Assembly (NCBI GenBank): GCA_946188175.1
Contig: CAMHUJ010000015.1
Span: 1 to 11,698 of the forward strand
DNA from: an uncultured Ruminococcus sp.
GTDB lineage: Bacteria; Bacillota; Clostridia; Oscillospirales; Ruminococcaceae
Direction of reading: 5' to 3'
DNA: 11,698 bases
Shown here: positions 6,812-11,698 of the stretch, piece by piece
Layout of the letters: each line of letters begins with the position of its first letter
Position numbering within the stretch: position 1 is the stretch's first letter
Made by a program: the position numbers and the translations under genes
Notes under the pieces: generated by a model
The model's input: only the letters and a program-made list of their open reading frames with translations
Told to the model about the DNA's origin: nothing
Databases searched by the model: none

Positions 6812-7255
6812 TTAAACTCCGCAGCAATGCGGTTCGTCCCCCTCGCGGAACTGTTCCGGATCATAGGCGATGCCGTTCTTGTCGTAATAATCCTTGACCG
6901 CAGCCTTGATCGCTTCCTCCGCGAGCACGGAGCAGTGCAGCTTATGTGCCGGCAGACCGTCGAGCGCCTCGGTGACGGCCTTGTTGGTCAGCGTGAGCGC
7001 CTCGGAAAGCGGCTTGCCCGCGATCAGCTCGGTTGCCATGGAGCTGGATGCGATTGCGCTGCCGCAGCCGAAGGTCTCGAACTTGACATCCTCGATGATC
7101 TCGCTGCCCTGTTCTCCCGTGATTTTCAGATAGATTTTCATGATATCGCCGCACTTGGCGTTGCCGACCTCGCCGACGCCGTCGGCATTTTCGATCACAC
7201 CGACATTCCGCGGATTGCGGAAGTGGTCCATAACCTTTTCACTGTAAAGTGCCAT
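6812..7255 (-). CDS. iscU: iron-sulfur cluster scaffold, IscU/NifU-N type
   Basis: Scaffold on which [2Fe-2S] or [4Fe-4S] clusters are built from sulfur delivered by the cysteine desulfurase. It is 147 residues from the chosen start. The three ligand cysteines are C35 (AKCGD, with the conserved Asp D37), C64 (FGCGSAIASSS) and C108 (LHCSVLAEEAI). Spacing of C64 to C108 (43 residues between) is that of IscU and lacks the insertion typical of Gram-positive SufU. The protein ends with an extra HCCGV, whose two cysteines are not part of the core. The ATG at 7255 is chosen over 7309 because GGAGGAG lies at SD distance and MALYSEKVMDHF is the normal family start. It sits between nifS (22-base gap) and mnmA (16-base gap), clearly one operon. 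Confidence 0.95.
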   Translation of the reverse strand: MALYSEKVMDHFRNPRNVGVIENADGVGEVGNAKCGDIMKIYLKITGEQGSEIIEDVKFETFGCGSAIASSSMATELIAGKPLSEALTLTNKAVTEALDGLPAHKLHCSVLAEEAIKAAVKDYYDKNGIAYDPEQFREGDEPHCCGV

Positions 7256-7277
7256 ATGAATGCATCTCCTCCCGATA

Positions 7278-8465
7278 TTACGGCAGCACAAACTGCTGCT
7301 TTCCCTCATTCAGACTGCGCCAGACCGGCGACATATTCCGCAGATATGCGACAACCTCTTTGACCGATTGGATCAGATACTCGATCTCATCGTCGGTGAT
7401 ATCCTCGCCGAGCGAGAGCCGCAGCGAACCGTGCGCGACCTCATGCGGTCTGCCGATTGCCAGCAGCACATGGCTCGGATCGAGCGAACCGGATGTGCAC
7501 GCGCTGCCCGAGGAGGCACAGATGCCTTTATCGTCGAGCAGAAGCAGCAGTGATTCGCCTTCGATTGCTTCAAAGCAGAAGTTGACATTGGAAGGGAGCC
7601 GGTGCACCGCATCACCGTTCAGGATGCTGTGCGGAATCTCCGAAAGCCCTTTGATGAGCCTGTCGCGCTGCCGGATGAGCTTTTCTGTCGTCTCACCGAG
7701 ATGCGCGGTGCTTTCCTCCAGCGCCGCCGCCATACCGGCAATCGCGGGGAGATTTTCCGTACCTGCGCGCTTATTGCGTTCCTGTGCGCCGCCGTAGATC
7801 AGGCTTTCGAGCCGGATGCCCTTTCTGGCATAGAGTACGCCGGTGCCCTTCGGACCGTGGAATTTGTGTCCGGAGAGCGAGAGCATGTCAATGTGCATTG
7901 CCTGTACGTCAATCGGCAGATGTCCTGCCGCCTGCACGGCGTCCGTATGGAACAGCACGCCCTTTTCGCGGCAGACCGCGCCGATTTCCGCAATCGGCTG
8001 CACGGTGCCGATCTCGTTGTTCGCAAACATCACCGTGACAAGCGCCGTATCGGGCCGGATTGTCTCCGCGACCTGCTGCGCCGTGATCAGTCCGTTTTCA
8101 TGGACATCGAGCAGCGTGATCTCGAAGCCTTCCTTTTTGAGTGCGTCGAGCGTATGCAGAATCGCATGATGCTCAAACGCGGTCGAGATGATATGCTTTT
8201 TGCCTTTTTTGGCACCGAGTGCCGCAGCGGTGCGCAGCGCCTGATTATCCGCCTCGCTGCCGCCGGATGTGAAGGTGATCTCCTTCGGGTCGGCGTTCAG
8301 GCAGCGTGCGATGCGTGCGCGGGCATCCTCAAGCAGCTCCTTCGCAGACTGCCCGAAGGCATACAGGCTCGATGGATTGCCGTAAACCTGCGTCAGGCAG
8401 GGGAGCATTGCCGCGAGCGCCGCTTCGCTGACCTTGGTCGTTGCAGCGTTATCCGCATAGATCAT
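7278..8465 (-). CDS. iscS: cysteine desulfurase, IscS/NifS family
   Basis: PLP enzyme that takes sulfur from L-cysteine, leaving alanine, and passes it as a persulfide to the IscU scaffold and to MnmA. The protein is 395 residues. MIYADNAATT starts it, H100 (EHHAIL) stacks on PLP, D175 and Q178 (HTDAVQAAG) bind the ring, and K201 (SGHKFHGPKG) forms the Schiff base. The catalytic cysteine is C323 in SSGSACTSG, followed by the long loop typical of group I (IscS/NifS) enzymes, not SufS. The start ATG has an AGGAGG SD nine bases upstream. It is the first gene of the iscS-iscU-mnmA operon, transcribed from a perfect-consensus promoter whose -35 box lies between the arms of an inverted-repeat operator. 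Dedicated pairing with MnmA also recalls B. subtilis YrvO-MnmA. Confidence 0.96.
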   Translation of the reverse strand: MIYADNAATTKVSEAALAAMLPCLTQVYGNPSSLYAFGQSAKELLEDARARIARCLNADPKEITFTSGGSEADNQALRTAAALGAKKGKKHIISTAFEHHAILHTLDALKKEGFEITLLDVHENGLITAQQVAETIRPDTALVTVMFANNEIGTVQPIAEIGAVCREKGVLFHTDAVQAAGHLPIDVQAMHIDMLSLSGHKFHGPKGTGVLYARKGIRLESLIYGGAQERNKRAGTENLPAIAGMAAALEESTAHLGETTEKLIRQRDRLIKGLSEIPHSILNGDAVHRLPSNVNFCFEAIEGESLLLLLDDKGICASSGSACTSGSLDPSHVLLAIGRPHEVAHGSLRLSLGEDITDDEIEYLIQSVKEVVAYLRNMSPVWRSLNEGKQQFVLP

Positions 8466-8545
8466 GGATAAAAGCCTCCTGTTTCAATGAAAATAGTATG
8501 GTGCATCTGCTGTTCGGAACGCAGCAGAATTCTTGCAGTAAGCAT

Positions 8546-8574
8546 ATTATAACATGTTTTGCCTACTTTGTCAA
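8546..8574 (-). promoter_or_regulatory. perfect-consensus sigma-A promoter of iscS-iscU-mnmA
   Basis: On the minus strand TTGACA (8574-8569) and TATAAT (8551-8546) are separated by exactly 17 bases, the ideal vegetative promoter. Transcription should start near 8539, giving a leader of about 75 bases. Such a strong promoter on an Fe-S assembly operon normally implies a repressor, and an inverted repeat is present on it. Confidence 0.9.
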
Positions 8575-8582
8575 TAGGCAAA
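8558..8582. promoter_or_regulatory. inverted-repeat operator over the nifS -35 region
   Basis: TTTGCCTA (8558-8565) and TAGGCAAA (8575-8582) are a perfect 8-bp inverted repeat with a nine-base spacer that contains the whole -35 box; arm centres are 17 bases apart. A protein bound here would block RNA polymerase. The divergent Rrf2 protein encoded nearby is the obvious candidate repressor; this is inferred from neighbourhood and known IscR-type regulation. Confidence 0.7.
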
Positions 8583-8618
8583 GTAAAATTTCCGTTGAAA
8601 CAGGATTTTATTTATACA

Positions 8619-8659
8619 GTGCTCCGGCGGATTTATGGCGGAGGACAGCGCCGCCGCAC
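8619..8659 (-). terminator. possible terminator hairpin after the aminotransferase
   Basis: GTGC and GGCGG on one side pair with CCGCC and GCAC on the other, with a TCC bulge and a 20-base loop that can form an alternative CTCCG/CGGAG stem. On the minus strand it lies just after the aminotransferase stop but is followed by TGTATAAATAAAA, not a real T-run, so termination may be inefficient. Confidence 0.35.
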
Positions 8660-8665
8660 AGGAGT

Positions 8666-9838
8666 TCAGCGCTGCCGGACGGGCATTTCGGTGCGGATTC
8701 CGGCGAGACGGCTGAGCGCATCCTCGAGTGTTTTCTGCTTTTTTGCGAAGTGCAGACGGATGTACCGGTTTTCGGGTTCCTTGAAGAAGCTCGAGCCCGG
8801 CACCGCGCCGACGCCGACCTTTTCCGCCAGCAGCTCGCAGAATTCCAGATCGCTTGCGAAGCCGTATTCCGAAATATCGAGCAGGATATAATATGCGCCC
8901 TCCGGCACCGTATGCGGAATGCCGATCGCATCCAGTCCGCGCAGGAACAGATCACGCTTTTCGGTATATTCCCGCTGCAAATCCGTATAATAATCATCGC
9001 CGAAGCGCAGACCGGTCACGGCTGCCTCCTGTAAGGGCGCCGCCGCGCCGACCGTCAGGAAATCATGCACCTTCTTGACTGTTTCGATGATCTCCGGCGC
9101 CGCAATGACATAGCCGAGCCGCCAGCCGGTAATCGAATAGGTCTTGCTGAGCGAGCTGCACTGGATCGTGCGCTCCCACATGCCGGGCAGCGTCGCAAGA
9201 TAGGTATGCCGGTGCGGCTGATAGAGAATATGCTCATAGACCTCGTCCGTGATGACGAAGGTATCGTATTTCTTCGCAAGCTCTGCGATGATCTCCAGCT
9301 CCGGACGGGTAAAAACCTTGCCGCAGGGATTGGAGGGATTGCAGAGAATCAGCGCCTTCGGATGCTGCCGGAATGCCGCCTCGAGGACATCCGCATCAAA
9401 GGTGAAGGCGGGCGGAATCAGCGGCACATAGATCGGCTCGGCACCGGACAGAATCGTATCTGCGCCGTAGTTTTCATAGAACGGCGAGAACACGATCACC
9501 TTGTCGCCGGGATTCGTCACGCTCATCATCGCTGCCATCATGGCTTCGGTGCTGCCGCAGGTCACGACGATCTCGCCGTTCGGGTCGATTGCCCTGCCTG
9601 CGAAGTGTTCGTATTTTGCGGCGAGCGCTTCGCGGAAATTCTGCGCGCCCCATGTGATCGAATACTGGTGAAAATCCTCGTGCGTGACTTCTGCGAGCCG
9701 GTCGAGAATGGCTTTCGGCGGGTCGAAATCCGGAAAGCCCTGCGAAAGATTGACCGCGCCGAACTGATTGGAGATCCGCGTCATTCTGCGGATGACCGAA
9801 TCGGTAAAACCGGCGGTTCTGGAGGAAAGTGTCGGCAT
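8666..9838 (-). CDS. class I/II PLP aminotransferase (KAT/MtnE/YbdL-like group)
   Basis: Fold-type I aminotransferase of 390 residues from the chosen start. Landmarks: NLSQGFPDFDPP (30-41), NPSNPCGK (167-174, with Cys where most relatives have Thr), D198 and Y201 (ITDEVYEH), PLP-binding K232 in SLSKTYSITGWRLGY, and R361 (YIRLHF) for the substrate carboxylate. The GFPDF start resembles the kynurenine/glutamine-methionine transaminase group more than the AlaT-like enzyme at the other end of the window; true substrate unknown. The start at 9838 is chosen because AGGAG lies at SD distance; the longer open frame upstream reads through the promoter region. It lies 200 bases before iscS and is divergent from rrf2, so a link to methionine or cysteine metabolism is possible but only by location. 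Confidence 0.9.
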   Translation of the reverse strand: MPTLSSRTAGFTDSVIRRMTRISNQFGAVNLSQGFPDFDPPKAILDRLAEVTHEDFHQYSITWGAQNFREALAAKYEHFAGRAIDPNGEIVVTCGSTEAMMAAMMSVTNPGDKVIVFSPFYENYGADTILSGAEPIYVPLIPPAFTFDADVLEAAFRQHPKALILCNPSNPCGKVFTRPELEIIAELAKKYDTFVITDEVYEHILYQPHRHTYLATLPGMWERTIQCSSLSKTYSITGWRLGYVIAAPEIIETVKKVHDFLTVGAAAPLQEAAVTGLRFGDDYYTDLQREYTEKRDLFLRGLDAIGIPHTVPEGAYYILLDISEYGFASDLEFCELLAEKVGVGAVPGSSFFKEPENRYIRLHFAKKQKTLEDALSRLAGIRTEMPVRQR

Positions 9839-9874
9839 ACAGGTACTCCTTTTTGTACAGATGATGTGATGTTT

Positions 9875-9897
9875 CCGAATCCGCAGACGGATTCCGG
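9875..9897 (-). promoter_or_regulatory. hairpin in the aminotransferase leader
   Basis: GAATCCG-CAGA-CGGATTC (9877-9894) is a perfect 7-bp stem, extended by two more pairs across one bulged C. It would lie in the 5' leader about 40 bases before the aminotransferase start. There is no following T-run and no recognisable riboswitch core, so its role is unknown. Confidence 0.45.
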
Positions 9898-9907
9898 AAT
9901 ATACTGT

Positions 9908-9930
9908 AAGCATACCGAATTTGTATGCTT
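9908..9930. promoter_or_regulatory. 8-bp inverted repeat in the aminotransferase promoter region
   Basis: AAGCATAC (9908-9915) and GTATGCTT (9923-9930) form a perfect dyad with a seven-base spacer, a good size for a dimeric regulator. It overlaps the best but weak minus-strand promoter candidates (TTGCAA at 9935-9930 with TATGCT at 9914-9909, spacer only 15; or TATATT at 9903-9898). The 9-mer GTAAGCATA covering its edge (9906-9914) recurs at the nifS -10 (8538-8546). Confidence 0.5.
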
Positions 9931-9976
9931 TGCAAGAATCGGATGCGTATTTTTGCACAAAAAACGTGAGATTGCC

Positions 9977-10010
9977 ATGCGCAAATCGCTTGCATTCGCA
10001 AATCAGTTGT
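9977..10010 (+). repeat. 17-bp tandem imperfect direct repeat on the rrf2 promoter
   Basis: Two adjacent 17-base units (9977-9993 and 9994-10010) match at 13 positions and share CGCAAATC. They cover the -35 box of the rrf2 promoter, consistent with an operator, possibly for autoregulation. The GCAAA core also ends the arms of the nifS operator, again with a 17-base centre spacing. Confidence 0.5.
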
Positions 10011-10018
10011 GATATAAT
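9990..10018 (+). promoter_or_regulatory. sigma-A promoter of rrf2
   Basis: TTGCAT (9990-9995) and TATAAT (10013-10018) with a 17-base spacer, about 39 bases before the rrf2 ATG. An AAAGGAG SD lies at 10044-10050. Confidence 0.82.
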
Positions 10019-10056
10019 AGTATACAGATGCGAATTCTGTGTGAAAGGAGCAGAAC

Positions 10057-10491
10057 ATGAAAATCTCAACAAAGGGCAGATACGCGCTGCGCATGCTGAT
10101 CGAGCTGGCATTGCATCAGCAGGAGGGATATGTCTCCCTCAAGGATATCTCCGAGCGGCAGAATATCTCCAAAAAATATCTGGAGCAGATCGTCCCGATG
10201 CTCAATAAGAGCGGCATTCTCCGGACAAACCGCGGCAAAAAGGGCGGCTATATGCTCGCAAAGCCCGCAAGCGAATGTACCGTCGGCGAGATTCTGCGCG
10301 CGACCGAGGGCAGCCTTGCACCGGTTTCCTGCCTCGATTATGAGGAGAATGACTGCCCGCGCGCCGGTTTCTGCCCGACACTCTATATCTGGCAGGGGCT
10401 CGAAAAAGCCGTCAGCGATTATCTCAACAGCGTGACCGTGCAGGATATCATCGACCATGCCGCCGAGGCAGGCAACGATTACTGCATCTGA
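10057..10491 (+). CDS. Rrf2-family transcriptional regulator (IscR-like, cysteine cluster)
   Basis: A 144-residue winged-helix regulator with the Rrf2 signature. The N-terminus MKISTKGRYALRMLIELA, then ISERQNISKKYLEQIVPML (31-49, recognition helix region) and the wing GILRTNRGKKGGYMLAKP (53-70) are plain. C92, C100 and C106 (spacing C-x7-C-x5-C) occupy the region of the Fe-S ligands of E. coli IscR (C92, C98, C104). The His that is the fourth IscR ligand, three residues after the last Cys, is replaced by Leu109, so the fourth ligand, if any, differs. Cysteines elsewhere are C74 and C143. The gene is divergent from the aminotransferase and 1.6 kb from the iscS operon, so it most likely represses Fe-S assembly genes when clusters are plentiful. 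It has its own promoter, SD and terminator. CymR-like cysteine control is an alternative. Confidence 0.93.
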   Translation: MKISTKGRYALRMLIELALHQQEGYVSLKDISERQNISKKYLEQIVPMLNKSGILRTNRGKKGGYMLAKPASECTVGEILRATEGSLAPVSCLDYEENDCPRAGFCPTLYIWQGLEKAVSDYLNSVTVQDIIDHAAEAGNDYCI

Positions 10492-10505
10492 ACCGCAATA
10501 TGAAA

Positions 10506-10538
10506 GCAGCCTGTGCAGCGCGGCACGGGCTGCTTTTT
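10506..10538 (+). terminator. intrinsic terminator of rrf2
   Basis: GCAGCC-T-GTGC pairs with GCAC-G-GGCTGC (six plus four pairs and a T-G pair between) around the loop AGCGCG, followed at once by TTTTT. It lies 14 bases after the rrf2 stop. Confidence 0.92.
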
Positions 10539-10549
10539 GCGTATCCGCC

Positions 10550-10585
10550 AAGCCGCCGTACTCCGCAGCGGGAATACGGCGGCTT
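10550..10585. terminator. second long hairpin between convergent rrf2 and ricT
   Basis: AAGCCGCCGTA and TACGGCGGCTT form a perfect 11-bp stem, extended by three more pairs beyond one mismatch. It is 12 bases after the ricT stop and so probably ends ricT transcripts, although the T-run is on the plus side (TTGTTTGATT) and poor on the minus side. It may act in both directions. Confidence 0.6.
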
Positions 10586-10597
10586 GTTTGATTCTGC

Positions 10598-11698
10598 TCA
10601 GGCTTCGCTGTGACCGCCGCCCTGCGGTTTTCCGTCACCCTGCGGGCGGTGCGGACCGTGCCCGCGGTGATTCGGATTGCGGCGGCTGTTGTTATTCGGT
10701 CTGCGGAAGCGGCGGTTCTGTTCGCCCTGCTTCGGCGGATTCTGCTTCGGATGCTCCGCAGCACGTTCGGGATGCTCCACGACGGCACGGTGCTCGGTGA
10801 AATCCATGAGATCATCCGGCAGCGGTGCGGTGCGCGGAACAGGCTTCGGCTGCGGAGCGGCAGCTGCCTTCGGCTGACGGTTCTCGCCGAATTCCGGATG
10901 CAGCACGGCTGCGGCATGCGCTGCCGGTTTCTCCGTCTGCGGCTTCTCGGCAGCGGGATGTGCCTGTACCTGCGGCTTTTCCTCGGCAGGCTTCGGCTGC
11001 GGTTTCTGCCGCTGCGGACGCTCCTGCTTCGGCTTCTCGGGCTTTTCCGGTTTCGGCTGCGGCGCGTCTTTCTGCTGCGGTGCATCCTTCTTCTGCGGCG
11101 CGGCTGCTTTTTCCGGCTGCGTGCGTTTGTCGCGCAGGTCCTCTTTCGTCATGCGGCGGCTTGCATCCTGCAAGCGCTCGACCTTATCGCGGCTGACCGT
11201 GACCGGTACATCGGAATTCTCCGGCTTGACGCGCAGATTGCCTGTCACGAGATTTGCCTCCATGACATATGCGCGGACCGGTACCGTACCGGTGACCTCT
11301 GCCGGAAGAATGACCGTCGAGCCGACCTTCGGCGTCAGCTTGATCAGCTCCTCATAGACGGGGCTTTCATAGCGCAGGCAGCACATCAGTCTGCCGCAGG
11401 CGCCGGAAATCTTCGTCGGATTCAGCGCAAGTCCCTGCTCCTTTGCCATTTTGATCGAGATCGGCTGGAAGCTGTTGAGATAGCCCTTGCAGCAGAATTC
11501 CCTGCCGCAGATACCGAGTCCGCCGAGCAGCTTTGCCTCGTCTCTGTCGCCGATCTGGCGCAGCTCAATGCGGACATGGAATGCCAGCGCGAGATCCTTG
11601 ACGAGCTCGCGGAAATCGACGCGCGATTCCGCCGTGAAATAAAAGATCAGCTTGTTGCTGTCGAAGCCGCATTCGACGTCCACGAGCCGCATCGGCAG
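10598..11698 (-). CDS. ricT: RicT (PSP1/YaaT) protein, 5' end beyond the window, long disordered tail
   Basis: Partial gene; 366 residues are visible and the N-terminus continues past the window edge (frame open through LPMRLVDVE). The PSP1 core is plain: KLIFYFTAESRVDFRELVKDLA, then GLGICGREFCC and GACGRLMCCLRYE, with cysteines at visible residues 64, 69, 70, 101, 106 and 107. B. subtilis RicT (YaaT) forms a complex with RicA and RicF that binds [4Fe-4S] clusters, partners RNase Y in mRNA maturation and affects sporulation, competence and biofilm; the Cys residues fit this. After about residue 180 the protein becomes a 185-residue low-complexity tail rich in Pro, Lys, Gln, Glu and Ala, ending in an Arg/Asn/Gly/His-rich stretch (RRFRRPNNNSRRNPNHRGHG). 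It converges on rrf2. The tail is longer than in the B. subtilis protein. Confidence 0.94.
   Translation of the reverse strand: MPMRLVDVECGFDSNKLIFYFTAESRVDFRELVKDLALAFHVRIELRQIGDRDEAKLLGGLGICGREFCCKGYLNSFQPISIKMAKEQGLALNPTKISGACGRLMCCLRYESPVYEELIKLTPKVGSTVILPAEVTGTVPVRAYVMEANLVTGNLRVKPENSDVPVTVSRDKVERLQDASRRMTKEDLRDKRTQPEKAAAPQKKDAPQQKDAPQPKPEKPEKPKQERPQRQKPQPKPAEEKPQVQAHPAAEKPQTEKPAAHAAAVLHPEFGENRQPKAAAAPQPKPVPRTAPLPDDLMDFTEHRAVVEHPERAAEHPKQNPPKQGEQNRRFRRPNNNSRRNPNHRGHGPHRPQGDGKPQGGGHSEA

Larger units (their letters stand above)
8477..8605 (-). repeat. 11-bp inverted repeat bracketing the nifS promoter and reaching its SD
   Basis: TCCTGTTTCAA (8477-8487) and TTGAAACAGGA (8595-8605) are exact reverse complements, 107 bases apart. 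On the minus strand the promoter-proximal arm ends in the AGGA of the nifS SD. A transcript starting at the nifS promoter contains only one arm; a transcript reading through from the upstream aminotransferase contains both and could mask the SD. Confidence 0.55.

Noticed and set aside
9839..9935. SAM or T-box riboswitch in the leader of the second aminotransferase
   Set aside because: There is a single 7-9 bp hairpin, no multi-stem core, no T-box sequence and no terminator.
9839..10111. Longer N-terminus (91 extra codons) for the second aminotransferase
   Set aside because: It would cover the rrf2 promoter, leader and early coding region; the start at 9838 has an AGGAG SD and matches the family N-terminus.
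10844..11062. CRISPR-like or minisatellite array suggested by repeated TTCGGCTGCGG
   Set aside because: Copies are irregularly spaced and in frame with Pro/Lys/Gln codons of the ricT tail; it is coding low complexity.
10066..11085. Long minus-strand frame (339 codons) across rrf2 and the ricT tail
   Set aside because: Ser/Arg-rich frame-shifted reading of the repetitive ricT tail plus antisense of rrf2; it also runs across a strong terminator.

Overview
The window looks like an ordinary chromosomal segment of a moderately GC-rich Bacillota, most likely a clostridial member of the Oscillospiraceae/Ruminococcaceae. The grounds are an iscS-iscU-mnmA cluster with an Rrf2 regulator, a RicT/PSP1 protein, an AlaR/AlaT-like regulator-transaminase pair, strong Shine-Dalgarno (SD) sequences and vegetative sigma-A promoters. 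The species cannot be named from sequence alone. There is no phage, transposase, CRISPR array, rRNA or tRNA here.

Region 1 (1-5406, all minus strand) is a run of eight genes. It starts at a good promoter (about 5378-5406) in front of trmB and continues through a small membrane protein, a zinc-ribbon protein of unknown function, dihydroorotase (pyrC), a small membrane protein, a small poly-Pro/poly-Arg protein, an Lrp/AsnC regulator and an AlaT-like aminotransferase. Gaps are -29 to +75 bases and I see no convincing terminator between the genes, so they may be one long operon, possibly with internal promoters. The TrmB protein carries a C-terminal extension resembling a SHOCT domain, which is unusual.

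Region 2 (about 5407-5721) is non-coding: short perfect palindromes, then the mnmA terminator.

Region 3 (5722-10491) is an iron-sulfur and tRNA-thiolation module. iscS, iscU and mnmA form a tight minus-strand operon behind a perfect-consensus promoter, whose -35 box lies between the arms of an 8-bp inverted repeat. Upstream lies a second class I/II aminotransferase, and divergent from that is an Rrf2 regulator with three clustered cysteines. Its own promoter overlaps a 17-bp tandem direct repeat sharing a GCAAA core with the nifS operator. The simplest reading is that the Rrf2 protein senses Fe-S status and controls cysteine desulfurase, scaffold and the s2U34 thiolase, and perhaps the aminotransferase.

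Region 4 (10492-11698) has a strong rrf2 terminator, a second long inverted repeat, and the 3' part of a convergent ricT (PSP1) gene with a long disordered Pro/Lys/Gln-rich tail ending in an Arg/Asn/Gly-rich segment. Its start lies beyond the window. RicT homologues carry Fe-S clusters, so the neighbourhood is consistent with the Fe-S theme, although ricT is a separate transcription unit.

The protein content is largely of known families. What merits a second look is the regulatory architecture around nifS and rrf2, the TrmB extension, the RicT tail and four small or unknown genes. I did not find a clear wholly new system.
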